Notes: generated from the letters alone by a model not told the origin. A DNA stretch of 64,000 nt from Anaerolineales bacterium (GCA_030583885.1 CP129480.1:1116001-1180000); one strand, 5' to 3'; positions 36,591 through 45,764 are shown, numbered from the stretch's first letter. Translations and numbers: made by a program.

Positions 36591-38165
36591 ATGAAGAAAG
36601 GCTCGAACCGACCGCCGTCTGAAGCAGGAGACCGGCAGTATCGAAATATTTTCGATGCTGCCAATGACGGGTTGATCATCGCCGATCTGGAATGGGGTCT
36701 TGTGGTGGAGGCAAACCCTGTGGCATGTGCGATGCACGGCTATGCGCGCGAAGAGTTCACCGGGCTGCCAATGTCAGCCTTTATCCACCCCGACAGCCAG
36801 CAGGTATTCAATGAATATGCCCGCGCATTCCAGGCGGGCGGCGGGTTCGATACACGCACCTTGCATGTACGGCGGGAAGGCTCGACCTTCCATGCCGAAT
36901 GGCGCGTGACGACATTCGAGTATCAGGGGCGGTCATGCCTGCTGGGCATTGTTCGTGACGTCAGCAAACGGATTGAAGCGGAACAGAGCCTCAGTCAGCG
37001 TGTCGCGACCCGCACGCATGAGCAAGCCGCGCTGTTGGGGATCTCACATACGCTGGCATCCACGCTCGAACTCCAGCCGGGCTTGATCCTCGATCAACTG
37101 CGCGAGATCATCGAATATGACCATGCCGGCTTGTTCTCCCTGGAAGAATCGAGCCTGATCACACTGGCGATGCGCGGAACGCCTCGACTGGAAGAGTCCG
37201 TGCCGATTCGTATCCGCTTGAATGGACCCGAAACGCTGGCGGCATTATTTAATGAACACCGTCCCATCCGCATCGCGAATGTGTGGAGCGCTGACCCGCA
37301 GGCGCAATTCCTGCGTTTGCTATTGGATGACGGGGCGGCGGTCCTGCTCGAAGGGATGCGCTCGTGGATGTGGGTGCCGCTGGCGGTGAAAAGCCGCATT
37401 ATCGGCGGCGTGGGCGTGGCGCACGAAAAACAGGATCATTTCACGCCTCATCACGCAGATTTAGCGCTGAGTGTCGCCAACCAGGCTGCCATCACGATGG
37501 TCAACGCGGAACTGTATGGGCACGCGCAGGAACTGGCAGTATTGGAAGAGCGTCAGCGTTTGGCGCGCAACCTGCATGATGCCGTCAACCAATCCCTTTT
37601 TTCGGCGGGACTGATCGCCGAAGTCCTGCCGCGCCTATGGGACCGCGATCAGGAGCAGGCGCGCAGTTCGCTCGAAGACTTGCGCAAGTTGACGCGCGGC
37701 GCCATGGCCGAAATGCGCGCCCTGCTGGCGGAACTCCGTCCATCCACCCTGACCGATGCCGAACTGGGCGACCTGCTGCGCCTGTTGGGCAATGCCTTCA
37801 CCGGGCGCACAAACATCCCGTCCACAGTGAACGTGAAAGGCGAGGGCGTGTTACCTGCCGATGTGCAGGTGGCAATCTACCGTATAAGTCAGGAGGCGTT
37901 GAATAATGTCGCAAAACATGCCGAAGCCCGGGGCGTGGAAATAAGCCTGGAACATGAAGAGACCGGCATCGAATTGACCATCCGCGATGACGGCAAAGGG
38001 TTCGACCCTGAACAGATCGAATCCGGTCACTATGGCTTGAGCATGATGCGCGAACGCGCCGAAGGAGTGGGCGCGCAATTGTCGATCACGAGCCAGCCCG
38101 GGCAGGGGACGGACCTGACCATCCGCTGGAAGGAAGTTGTGAAAAGAAGGAGGCATGATGACTAA
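36591..38165 (+). CDS. PAS-GAF sensor histidine kinase (HisKA_3)
   Basis: 524 residues, cytosolic. PAS domain about 15-130 (YRNIFDAANDGLIIADLEWG), GAF domain about 145-305, HisKA_3 with the phospho-acceptor His near 327 (RQRLARNLHDAVNQSLFSAGL), and HATPase (QEALNNVAKHAEARGV; DDGKGFDPEQ; GHYGLSMMRERAEGV). Overlaps the response regulator gene by 8-11 bp, so they are a pair. Sits at the upstream edge of the stress island whose promoters share one architecture; it may sense redox or a small ligand through PAS/GAF. Confidence 0.92.
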   Translation: MKKGSNRPPSEAGDRQYRNIFDAANDGLIIADLEWGLVVEANPVACAMHGYAREEFTGLPMSAFIHPDSQQVFNEYARAFQAGGGFDTRTLHVRREGSTFHAEWRVTTFEYQGRSCLLGIVRDVSKRIEAEQSLSQRVATRTHEQAALLGISHTLASTLELQPGLILDQLREIIEYDHAGLFSLEESSLITLAMRGTPRLEESVPIRIRLNGPETLAALFNEHRPIRIANVWSADPQAQFLRLLLDDGAAVLLEGMRSWMWVPLAVKSRIIGGVGVAHEKQDHFTPHHADLALSVANQAAITMVNAELYGHAQELAVLEERQRLARNLHDAVNQSLFSAGLIAEVLPRLWDRDQEQARSSLEDLRKLTRGAMAEMRALLAELRPSTLTDAELGDLLRLLGNAFTGRTNIPSTVNVKGEGVLPADVQVAIYRISQEALNNVAKHAEARGVEISLEHEETGIELTIRDDGKGFDPEQIESGHYGLSMMRERAEGVGAQLSITSQPGQGTDLTIRWKEVVKRRRHDD

Positions 38166-38793
38166 CCCGATTCGCGTCTTGCTGGTTGACGATCACACCA
38201 TGGTTCGCAAAGGATTGGGGACCTTTCTGCAGGTGTTTGATGACCTGTTGCTGGCGGGCGAGGCCGAAAGCGGCGCGAATGCGATCAGGCTGTGCGGCGA
38301 GATCCAGCCGGACGTGGTGCTGATGGATATGGTCATGCCGGACATGGATGGCGCAGCCGCAACACGCATCATCCGCCAGCAATTTCCACAAGTACAGGTC
38401 ATTGTATTGACCAGTTTTAAAGAAGGGGATCTGATCAAGAATGCGCTGGAGGCCGGGGCGATCGGGTATCTGCTCAAGGATGTTTCCGCCGATGAACTTG
38501 CCAAAGCCATCCGCTCTGCGCACGCCGGACGCGCCACACTCTCCCCCGAAGCTGCCCAGTCACTGGTGGAGAGTGCCAACCTGCCGCCGGCGCCCGGTCT
38601 CGACCTGACCGAGCGCGAACGCGAAGTGCTCGCGCTGATGATCGAGGGGCTGAACAATGTGCAGATCGCCGGCAGGTTGACCGTCAGTCCCTCCACCGTA
38701 AAATCGCATGTTAGTAATATCCTTTCGAAATTAGGCGTTGCCAGCCGCACCGAGGCGGTGACCCTCGCGCTGCGGAATAAGATCGTTCCCTGA
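38155..38793 (+). CDS. NarL/LuxR-family response regulator at head of stress island
   Basis: 212 residues. Receiver with Asp12-Asp13 and phospho-acceptor Asp58 (VVLMDMVMPDMDG), then a LuxR helix-turn-helix at about 150-207 (LTEREREVLALMIEGLNNVQIAGRL, then VSPSTVKSHVSNILSKLGVASR). ATG at 38155 or 38158, both inside the kinase gene's end. The first strong copy of the promoter module begins 9 bp after its stop, and seven more lie within 20 kb, so it is the best local candidate for the factor that binds them. Confidence 0.93.
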   Translation: MMTNPIRVLLVDDHTMVRKGLGTFLQVFDDLLLAGEAESGANAIRLCGEIQPDVVLMDMVMPDMDGAAATRIIRQQFPQVQVIVLTSFKEGDLIKNALEAGAIGYLLKDVSADELAKAIRSAHAGRATLSPEAAQSLVESANLPPAPGLDLTEREREVLALMIEGLNNVQIAGRLTVSPSTVKSHVSNILSKLGVASRTEAVTLALRNKIVP

Positions 38794-38801
38794 TCCTTTA
38801 T

Positions 38802-38868
38802 CCCCCAAGTGGACTAGTGAGAAATTCCCCAGCCGATGGATGCGGCTGGGGAAGGTACGTTGTACGAT
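38802..38868 (+). promoter_or_regulatory. Stress-island promoter module 1 (before CHAT lipoprotein)
   Basis: CCCCCAAGTGGACTAG at 38802, then TTCCCCAGCCGATGGATGCGGCTGGGGAA, whose arms pair as an inverted repeat, then -10 TACGAT (38863-38868). First TGG 38810, second 38837 (27 bp), -10 26 bp later. The hairpin may also end the upstream regulator transcript. The leader to the start codon at 38943 carries an AAAGGAG site. Confidence 0.82.
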
Positions 38869-38942
38869 GAGTTCTATGACTGGCTTATGCCGGGTGTCTT
38901 CCGTAAAGATATACTTTAACGACCAATATAAAGGAGTATCAC

Positions 38943-39821
38943 GTGAACAAATGTAGTAAAACAACGATCAAACTGGTGGCGCTTGCCCAGATCCTTGCGC
39001 TGATCCTCGCCGCCTGCTCTGCAGCGGGCGTTTCCGCAACCGTCTGCCATGCCACTGGGGACGCAGCAAAACCGTATGAGGAGATCGTCATGGAGAGCGT
39101 TGAGCTGGCCAACGAGCACCGACTCCATGCCAACGACATCTTCCCGGTGCCTGTGGGGGGCTGCCCTGCAAGCCTGGTCGAAGTCGTTAATGGCACTATC
39201 ACCATTTGTCATGCTACAAACAGCGAAACCAATCCCTATGAAGAGATCACAGTGAGTATCAACGGCTTGAACGGTCACGGCACGCATGAAGGCGATATTA
39301 TTCCAATGCCGGCGGAAGGTTGCCCAGCCGCCCCAATTGTGACCGACACTGATGAGATTGCAGTCTGCCATGCCACTGGTGACGCGGCAGATCCATACGA
39401 AGTGGTAATGGTTCCCAGCGCTGAATTGGATGAGTACCTGCTCGCGAATCCCACCGATATCAATCCCATGCCTGTATCTGGCTGCCCGGCCTACCTGATC
39501 GAGGTTGAGGATGGCAAGGTCACATTCTGCCATGCCAATGATGCATCCGGATCTTATGAAGAGATCACAGTGAGTGTGAATGGATTGGACGGTCACGGCG
39601 ACCATGAAGACGATGTCTTCCCGATTTCAGAGGAAGAAGGCTGCCCCGCAAGTGTGGTCACTGCCAGCGAAGGGAAGGTCACGATCTGCCATGCTACTGG
39701 CAGTGCAAAGAATCCTTATGTTCAGATCACAGTGAGCGTGAACGGTCTCAATGGACACGACAGGCACAATGGCGACATCATCCCGGCGCCAGCGGGCGGT
39801 TGTCCAACAACAAGGCCTTAG
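38943..39821 (+). CDS. Lipoprotein of five CHAT (Cys-His-Ala-Thr) repeats
   Basis: 292 residues. Lipoprotein signal with LILAAC (Cys25), then five repeats of about 45-55 residues with the pattern (V/I)CHAT(G/N)..x..PY(E/V)xI..S..x(L/x)..H..H..DI(I/F)P.P..GCP. In order: VCHATGDAAKPYEEIV, ICHATNSETNPYEEIT, VCHATGDAADPYEVVM, FCHANDASGSYEEITV and ICHATGSAKNPYVQIT. Repeats 2, 4 and 5 share (V/I)NGL(N/D)GH..H; 1 and 3 differ. Each repeat has one Cys pair and mostly two or three His, so metal binding or an intrarepeat disulfide is possible. Start is GTG with AAAGGAGTATC upstream. Similar CHAT units occur in other bacterial surface proteins; function unknown. Confidence 0.85.
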   Translation: MNKCSKTTIKLVALAQILALILAACSAAGVSATVCHATGDAAKPYEEIVMESVELANEHRLHANDIFPVPVGGCPASLVEVVNGTITICHATNSETNPYEEITVSINGLNGHGTHEGDIIPMPAEGCPAAPIVTDTDEIAVCHATGDAADPYEVVMVPSAELDEYLLANPTDINPMPVSGCPAYLIEVEDGKVTFCHANDASGSYEEITVSVNGLDGHGDHEDDVFPISEEEGCPASVVTASEGKVTICHATGSAKNPYVQITVSVNGLNGHDRHNGDIIPAPAGGCPTTRP

Positions 39822-39850
39822 CTCTGTTCGCAGAATTTGAGCTTGAGCAA

Positions 39851-39896
39851 AGACAAACTCACTCCAACAAATCGATTTCGGGGTGAGTTTGTCTTT
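39851..39896 (+). terminator. Terminator after CHAT lipoprotein gene
   Basis: Arms AGACAAACTCAC and GTGAGTTTGTCT are perfectly complementary and followed by TTATGT. Confidence 0.85.
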
Positions 39897-39911
39897 ATGT
39901 CCTAAAATGCC

Positions 39912-39979
39912 TCCCCCAAGTGGCCTAGTTACATACCCCCTAATCGGTGGATTTGGACGGGAGGTATTTGTAATAATAT
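39912..39979 (+). promoter_or_regulatory. Stress-island promoter module 2 (before 40039 kinase)
   Basis: CCCCCAAGTGGCCTAG, a weaker inverted repeat (CCCCCTAATCGGTGGATTTGGACGGG region), and -10 TAATAT (39974-39979). First TGG 39921, second 39948 (27 bp), -10 26 bp on. The most diverged hairpin of the eight, yet with unchanged spacing. Confidence 0.75.
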
Positions 39980-40038
39980 TATTAATATTGATTCATTAGT
40001 GTTCGAGAACCTCATCGATATTAAAAGGGAATTGCCAT

Positions 40039-40896
40039 ATGGAATCCTACGAAAAACATGTGCCCGTTCTGGACTTTCTATCCAGAAAGATCAGTATGAG
40101 TTCACAATGGTTTTCTGAAGCGCCGGAGAATCTGGAATCCTTAATACAGGAGGCTTTTGATAACCTTGAACACTCCAAGACAGAGTTGTCCGATTACGTG
40201 GCTACCCTCCAATCGCAAAACAAGGAACTGAAGGCATACGCCCACACAGTCGCCCACGACCTCAAGATGCCATTGAATGTCATTCTCTGGGCTTCACATT
40301 TGATCACTGAAAAACCGGACCTGACCGATGCGGAACTGAAGGATTATACGCGGGAGATTTCTGTCACCGCAAACAAAATGGACACGATCATCAATAATTT
40401 ATTACTTTTCGCCAAAGTGAGCAGCGCCGAGGCGCCGGTCGAGTGTGTGGATATGAGATGGGTTATAGCAAATGTGTTGGATCGTTTGAACCATCTCATC
40501 GAGGAGCACCACGCGCAGATTGACATCCCCGAATCCTGGCCCGTTGCCATCGGATATGGACCCTGGATCGAAGAAGTATGGGCTAATTACTTCAGCAATG
40601 CCATCAAGTATGGCGGCACCCCGCCGCATATAGAATTGGGCGCTTCACTCCAATCGGGTCGAATGGTCCGTTACTGGATGCGTGACAATGGTCCAGGTCT
40701 TTCAGTTGGCGACCAGTCGCGATTATTTACCCCGTTCAGTCAGATCGCCCCTGCACCGAATTCAGGGAATGGATTGGGACTCTCGATTGTGCGCCGTATC
40801 ATTGAGAAATTGGGCGGTCAGACAGGTTGCGAGAGCCAACCCGGCAGAGGCAGCTTATTTTTCTTTACGCTGCAGGCTGATTTATCCTCCTGCTAA
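40039..40896 (+). CDS. Cytosolic sensor histidine kinase (HisKA/HATPase_c)
   Basis: 285 residues with no membrane segment and no PAS. A coiled coil (about 35-65) leads to the H box AYAHTVAHDLKMPLNVILWA (His near 75), then the HATPase domain: N box WANYFSNAIKYGG, G1 MRDNGPGL, F box RLFTPFSQ, G2 GNGLGLSIVRRIIEKLGG. No cognate regulator is adjacent; it may feed the stand-alone receivers (7272 or 49296). Ribosome site AAAAGGGAATTG upstream. Driven by promoter module 2. Confidence 0.9.
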   Translation: MESYEKHVPVLDFLSRKISMSSQWFSEAPENLESLIQEAFDNLEHSKTELSDYVATLQSQNKELKAYAHTVAHDLKMPLNVILWASHLITEKPDLTDAELKDYTREISVTANKMDTIINNLLLFAKVSSAEAPVECVDMRWVIANVLDRLNHLIEEHHAQIDIPESWPVAIGYGPWIEEVWANYFSNAIKYGGTPPHIELGASLQSGRMVRYWMRDNGPGLSVGDQSRLFTPFSQIAPAPNSGNGLGLSIVRRIIEKLGGQTGCESQPGRGSLFFFTLQADLSSC

Positions 40897-40979
40897 CAGA
40901 ACACGCGAGTAATGTTTGTCCAACCATGCCAAACCCTGATCTCCGCCTGAAAAGCACGTCATCCCTGCAATCTTGTTGT

Positions 40980-41048
40980 CTCCCCCAAATGGACTAGACA
41001 TAAACTCCCCAGCCGATGGATGCGGTTGGGGAGTTTGCATAATAAAAT
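40980..41048 (+). promoter_or_regulatory. Stress-island promoter module 3 (before HD-GYP gene)
   Basis: CCCCCAAATGGACTAG, then AACTCCCCAGCC...GGTTGGGGAGTT inverted repeat, then -10 TAAAAT (41043-41048). First TGG 40990, second 41017 (27 bp), -10 26 bp further. The stem with flanking AA/TT may also stop transcription of the upstream kinase gene. Confidence 0.82.
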
Positions 41049-41096
41049 TAAGTGTCGGAGTCGCGCGTTCGATACCAGAAAGGCATCCACTTCATT

Positions 41097-43385
41097 ATGA
41101 AGGCAAAAAGGGAGAAAAAACCTTTCTCCGAACCATCCTTAGAGGCTTCAGAGCTACGCTACCGCCGCCTGTTCGAAGCCGCGCAGGACGGCATTTTAAT
41201 CCTGGATGCCGGGACAGGCATGATCGAGGACGTCAACCCGTATCTGATAAAAATGCTGGGCTATTCGCGCGAGGAGTTTGTGAAAAAAAAGTTGTGGGAG
41301 GTGGGCGCATTCAAGGATATAAAAGCCAGCGAGGAAGCCTTCGAAGAATTACAGGAAAAAGAATACATCCGCTACGAAGACCTGCCGCTCAAAGCGAAGG
41401 ACGGGCGGCTGGTTCAGGTTGAATTCATCAGCAACGTCTACTGGGTGGGCGACGAAAAGGTGATCCAGTGCAACATCCGTGACAACGCGGAACACAAGCG
41501 GATCATCGCCGCGTTGCAGGCGAACGAGAAGAAATATTACGACCTGCTCAATCAAAGCCCGGACGGTTATTTCATCATTGAACTGTCGGGCCGCATATTA
41601 ACCGTCAATGAAGCCATGTGCAAGGAACTGGAGTTTAGCGAGGAAGAATTCCTTTCCATGAACATTTGGGAGATTATCCCGGACCATTTTTTGGATCAGT
41701 ACAGGGAAAGGCTGACGAAAATCCTTGCAGGGGAGAGTCTGAAGGAGGCAGTGGAATATGAAGTCGGGGGAAAGGATGGAAAGGTTGTTTATGTGGAAGT
41801 TCTATCCGCTCCGCGCTACAGCGGCAAGGATATTATCGGGTTTCAAGGGATCGCGCGTGACATCTCCCCGCGCAAACGGGCGGAAGCTGCCCTGCGGCAA
41901 TCGGAGACAAAATTCCGCAGCCTGATCGCACACCTGCCCACCGTCGTTTATATGAACCCCGTGGACGACGCCAGTACCACGCTGTATGTCAGTCCGCAGA
42001 TCGAAAACCTATTGGGATACACCCCCGAGGAATGGCTGGCTGATCCCAAATTGTGGTCGAAAACCATCCATCCTGAAGACCATCCTGATGTATTGAAACA
42101 AGCCGCCTATACCGATCAACGCAGGGAACCATTTAATATGGACTATCGGATGACCGCCCGCGATGGCAGCCTGGTTTGGGTGCATGATCAGCTCTCCCTT
42201 GTGAATGATCTGGAAGGCAAGCCGCAATACTGGCAGGGCATCATGCTCGATATAACCGAGCGCAAACAGACGGAGAACAAGATCCGCCGCCAGATCGATT
42301 ATCTGACCGCGCTGCAGGATAGCGACCGTACGATTGCATCCGCGTTTGACATGCACTTAAGTTTGAATGCCCTGATCGCAAAAGCCCGCTCCCTGCTTGC
42401 CGTGGATGCTGCGGCGGTTTTATTGATCGATTACAGCAGGAACGCCTTCGAATTTGCCGCCGGGAGTGGTTTTCAGACGAATACAGCACGCGGCTCCATG
42501 GTAAGAGCGGATGAGACGCATGCCGGCAGAGTGGCATTGGAACATCAAATTGTAAAAATCCCAGACCCGAAGAGTGAAGCAGAGGTTGCATTCATGACAG
42601 GCTACCTCAAAGGGGAGGACTTTACCGGCTACTACGGTGTGCCTTTGGTCATCAAGGGCAGGGTGATCGGCGTGTTCGAGGTGTTCCAACGTTCACTGAT
42701 CAAACGCGACCAGGAATGGCTCGATTTCCTCAATGCCCTGGCAGGACAGGCTGCCATTGCGATCAGTAATGCCCAGCTTTTTGAAAGCCTGCAGCAGTCC
42801 AACAGTGAACTGGCCCAGGCCTATAACGCCACCATCGAAGGCTGGTCGCGCGCGCTGGATTTGCGCGACAAGGAAACCGAAGGGCACAGCCTGCGGGTAA
42901 CCGAGATGACGGTGGAGCTCGCGCGCACCTTCGGCTTGAGCGATGCGGAACTGGTGCAGGTCCGCTGGGGATCGCTGCTGCATGATATCGGCAAGATGGG
43001 TGTTCCAGATGGGATCCTGCTCAAGCCTAGCGCTCTGACAGAGGAGGAATGGGCGGCGATGAAGAAGCATCCCACCTTTGCCTTTGAGATGCTTGCCCCC
43101 ATCCACTACCTGCGGCTGGCGCTGGATATTCCGTATTGCCACCATGAAAAATGGGACGGCAGCGGGTATCCACGCGGATTAACAGGCGAGCAGATCCCCC
43201 TGACCGCGCGCATCTTTGCCGTGGTGGACGTCTGGGACGCGCTGATCTCCGACCGTCCCTACCGCCTCGCCTGGACGGAGGAGAAAGCGCTTGAATATAT
43301 CCGCACCTCCGCCGGAGCACACTTTGACCCGCAGGTGGTGGTGGCGTTCATGCAGCTTAACGAAAGGAGATCCATGACAGCATGA
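41097..43385 (+). CDS. PAS(3)-GAF-HD-GYP cyclic-di-GMP phosphodiesterase
   Basis: 762 residues. Three PAS domains (about 20-130, 145-265, 270-385), a GAF domain (about 405-560) and an HD-GYP domain (about 580-760) with GSLLHDIGKMGVPD near 626 and YCHHEKWDGSGYPRGL near 680, all metal ligands present. Degrades c-di-GMP in response to PAS/GAF signals. Starts at the ATG at 41097 with AGAAAGG upstream. Overlaps the GGDEF gene by 4 bp (ATGA). Its first PAS is very like the PAS of the next gene. Confidence 0.92.
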   Translation: MKAKREKKPFSEPSLEASELRYRRLFEAAQDGILILDAGTGMIEDVNPYLIKMLGYSREEFVKKKLWEVGAFKDIKASEEAFEELQEKEYIRYEDLPLKAKDGRLVQVEFISNVYWVGDEKVIQCNIRDNAEHKRIIAALQANEKKYYDLLNQSPDGYFIIELSGRILTVNEAMCKELEFSEEEFLSMNIWEIIPDHFLDQYRERLTKILAGESLKEAVEYEVGGKDGKVVYVEVLSAPRYSGKDIIGFQGIARDISPRKRAEAALRQSETKFRSLIAHLPTVVYMNPVDDASTTLYVSPQIENLLGYTPEEWLADPKLWSKTIHPEDHPDVLKQAAYTDQRREPFNMDYRMTARDGSLVWVHDQLSLVNDLEGKPQYWQGIMLDITERKQTENKIRRQIDYLTALQDSDRTIASAFDMHLSLNALIAKARSLLAVDAAAVLLIDYSRNAFEFAAGSGFQTNTARGSMVRADETHAGRVALEHQIVKIPDPKSEAEVAFMTGYLKGEDFTGYYGVPLVIKGRVIGVFEVFQRSLIKRDQEWLDFLNALAGQAAIAISNAQLFESLQQSNSELAQAYNATIEGWSRALDLRDKETEGHSLRVTEMTVELARTFGLSDAELVQVRWGSLLHDIGKMGVPDGILLKPSALTEEEWAAMKKHPTFAFEMLAPIHYLRLALDIPYCHHEKWDGSGYPRGLTGEQIPLTARIFAVVDVWDALISDRPYRLAWTEEKALEYIRTSAGAHFDPQVVVAFMQLNERRSMTA

Positions 43386-44341
43386 GTGTGAAACAGGAGA
43401 AAGAGACCCTGCTCGAACTGTCTCTGAAGGATTCGGAAATCCGGTACCGCCGCCTGTTCGAAGCGGCGCAGGATGGCATCTTGCTTCTGAATGCCGGGAC
43501 GGGCGCGATCACAGATGTCAACCCGTTCTTGGTGGAGATGCTGGGTTACTCGCGCGAAGAATTTATACAAAAGAAGCTCTGGGAGGTGGGCGCATTCCAG
43601 GATATGGATGCCAGCAAGGGGGCCTTCCAAGCCTTGCAGAAGAATGAATACATCCGCTATAAGGACCTGCCGCTCAAGGCGAAGGACGGGCGGCTGATCC
43701 AGGTGGAGTTCGTCAGCAACGTGTATTGGGAAGGTGACAGGAGGGTCATCCAATGTAATATCCGCGACATCACGGAACGCAAACAGGCTCAGGATGCCCT
43801 GATCGAAAGCCAATCAACCCTGCGCGAGCAGTCGGTGCGCGACCACCTGACCGGTTTGTTCAACCGCCGTTACATGGAGGAGACCCTGGAACGCGAACTG
43901 CTGCGCGCCTCACGCAAGGGGCTGTCCCTGGGCGTGATCATGCTGGATGTGGATGGCCTCAAACGATGCAACGATACCTGGGGACATGCCGCCGGCGACG
44001 CGGTTTTACGTGAGTTGGGCAGCTTGCTGCTGGGGAAATTCCGCGGGGAGGATGTCCCCTGCCGTTATGGCGGCGATGAATTCGTCATGATCCTGCCCGA
44101 CGCCTCGCAGAAAGTGACATATGAGCGCGCCCAATTTATCTGCGAGCATGCCAAACAATTCCGCCATACCTTCGAGGGAATAACTATTAATGCAGTCACG
44201 CTCTCGATTGGCGTTGCGGTCTTCCCTGAACACGGTTCCAGCAATACCGCCATCCTGCGGGCGGCTGACAATGCCCTTTACCATGCCAAGCACCAAGCAC
44301 GAGGGGCGCGCGCAAGTGGTCTTGGCAGGCTAGAAAAATAA
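43382..44341 (+). CDS. PAS-GGDEF diguanylate cyclase
   Basis: 319 residues. PAS domain about 18-130 followed by a GGDEF domain (about 155-312): DHLTGLFNRRYMEETLE, MLDVDGLKRCNDTWGH, and active site RYGGDEF near 228. An RGED inhibitory site (RxxD) stands five residues before GGDEF, so product inhibition is expected. Translationally coupled to the HD-GYP phosphodiesterase, giving a synthesise/degrade pair with near-identical N-terminal sensors. Confidence 0.93.
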   Translation: MSVKQEKETLLELSLKDSEIRYRRLFEAAQDGILLLNAGTGAITDVNPFLVEMLGYSREEFIQKKLWEVGAFQDMDASKGAFQALQKNEYIRYKDLPLKAKDGRLIQVEFVSNVYWEGDRRVIQCNIRDITERKQAQDALIESQSTLREQSVRDHLTGLFNRRYMEETLERELLRASRKGLSLGVIMLDVDGLKRCNDTWGHAAGDAVLRELGSLLLGKFRGEDVPCRYGGDEFVMILPDASQKVTYERAQFICEHAKQFRHTFEGITINAVTLSIGVAVFPEHGSSNTAILRAADNALYHAKHQARGARASGLGRLEK

Positions 44342-44376
44342 CGGATAAACCATGGAGAAAAAATGAGGAGTAACCA

Positions 44377-45534
44377 ATGAAGAGCTTGACTTTAGATCAA
44401 CTCAAGAATCTGGCAGGACAAACGGCCAGCCCAAGCATATCGATTTTTTTGCCGACACATCGCGCCGGTCAGGATACTAAACAGGATCCCATTCGTTTCA
44501 AAAATCTTCTTCGCGAAGCTGAAAAACAGTTTCTGGACAGCGGGATGGGACCTCGCGAAGTGAACATGTTACTCCAACCGGCTCAGGCATTATTGGGTGA
44601 GTCCCGTTTCTGGAGTCATCAGTATGAGGGACTGGCTGTATTTATGACCGCGGAAGATTTCCATTCCTATCGTCTTCCATTCAGGGTCGAAGAACTGCTC
44701 ATCATCGCCCGATCTTATTACGTTACACCTGTTTTACCGCTGTTCACGAACAATGGCCATTATTACATCCTGGCAATCAGCCAGAATGAGGTTCGTCTGT
44801 TTGAAGGAACACGTCATAGTGTGGGTCAAATTGACCTGCCGCATGGGCTGCCTGGGAATCTGGATGAAGCCCTCAGGCTCGACGGGCGGGAAAAACAATT
44901 GCAGATGCACACAGGGTCGTCGCCAGGCGGAACAGGGGATGGCATGTTCCATGGACAGGATCCCGGCGAGGAGGAACAGAAGGTCCGCATTGCGCAGTAT
45001 CTTAATCTGGTGGATGCCGGGCTCAAGGAAATCTTTCTTGACCAGGGACCGCCGCTCGTCCTGGCTGGTGTTGATTATCTGCTGCCGATCTATCGCAAGA
45101 TCAGCGAATATGCGAATATCCTGCAGGAAGGGATCACAGGAGGTCCTGAGCATTTGCGGCCCGAAGAATTACAGGAACAAGCCTGGGCCATTGTGGAGCC
45201 CTATTTCCGTCAGGGGACGGAAAAGGCCCTGGAGCAATATCAGCAGTTTGCCGATACAGATCAGTCAACAGATACTGTTGAGGAGATTGTCGCTGCCGCG
45301 TTTTATGGGCGCGTGGATAAACTTATCCTGTCCGTCGAGGATCAGGTTTGGGGCAGTTTCGATCCCGACACTGGGAAAGTGATTCTTGATTCAGAGGGGC
45401 AGGGCAAACAGGACAACCTCGCGCTGTTGGACTTCGCAGCCATGCAGACCCTTCAAAATGGCGGGTCTGTCTATGCCCTTTCGCGGGATGAAATGCCAAC
45501 AGACTCACCCGTCGCGGCTGTTTTCCGCCATTAA
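44377..45534 (+). CDS. Bacterial eRF1-like (baeRF) family protein
   Basis: 385 residues. Begins KSLTLDQLKNLAGQTASPSI, then ISIFLPTHRAGQDTKQDPIR and FKNLLREAEKQF, the signature start of the baeRF group (bacterial homologues of archaeo-eukaryotic release factor 1). The middle contains FEGTRHSVGQIDLP, and the end has the eRF1-domain-3-like VEEIVAAAFYGRVDKLILS. Proposed in the literature to act on ribosomes under stress. It is followed by a hibernation-factor gene, which agrees. Ribosome site GAGGAGTAACC before the ATG. Confidence 0.8.
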   Translation: MKSLTLDQLKNLAGQTASPSISIFLPTHRAGQDTKQDPIRFKNLLREAEKQFLDSGMGPREVNMLLQPAQALLGESRFWSHQYEGLAVFMTAEDFHSYRLPFRVEELLIIARSYYVTPVLPLFTNNGHYYILAISQNEVRLFEGTRHSVGQIDLPHGLPGNLDEALRLDGREKQLQMHTGSSPGGTGDGMFHGQDPGEEEQKVRIAQYLNLVDAGLKEIFLDQGPPLVLAGVDYLLPIYRKISEYANILQEGITGGPEHLRPEELQEQAWAIVEPYFRQGTEKALEQYQQFADTDQSTDTVEEIVAAAFYGRVDKLILSVEDQVWGSFDPDTGKVILDSEGQGKQDNLALLDFAAMQTLQNGGSVYALSRDEMPTDSPVAAVFRH

Positions 45535-45550
45535 AGTTGGCAGCCGGGCA

Positions 45551-45652
45551 TGTCTTTGCGAGGGCGCTCCTGCTCTTCGCCCGAAGCAATCCCCGCGCTG
45601 AGACGGAGATTGCTTCGCCGCAAAAAAGCAAGAGTGGCAGCTCGCAACGACA
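45551..45652. repeat. Nested inverted-repeat extragenic element
   Basis: Outer arms TGTCTTTGCGAG (45551-45562) and CTCGCAACGACA (45641-45652), inner arms CGAAGCAATCCCCG (45582-45595) and CGGAGATTGCTTCG (45604-45617). Resembles the widespread bacterial TTGCGAG...GAAGCAATCTC extragenic repeat; lies between the baeRF and hibernation-factor genes. Confidence 0.7.
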
Positions 45653-45764
45653 TCGTTTGTGTTTCCGTGCCTTTGTGGTTAGCCCACGAAATTAGCCACT
45701 CCTAAAAGATATGTTCCCAGGATAAGCATCCGCTATTCCAAAAAACAAGGAAATGGAAGAGAAA

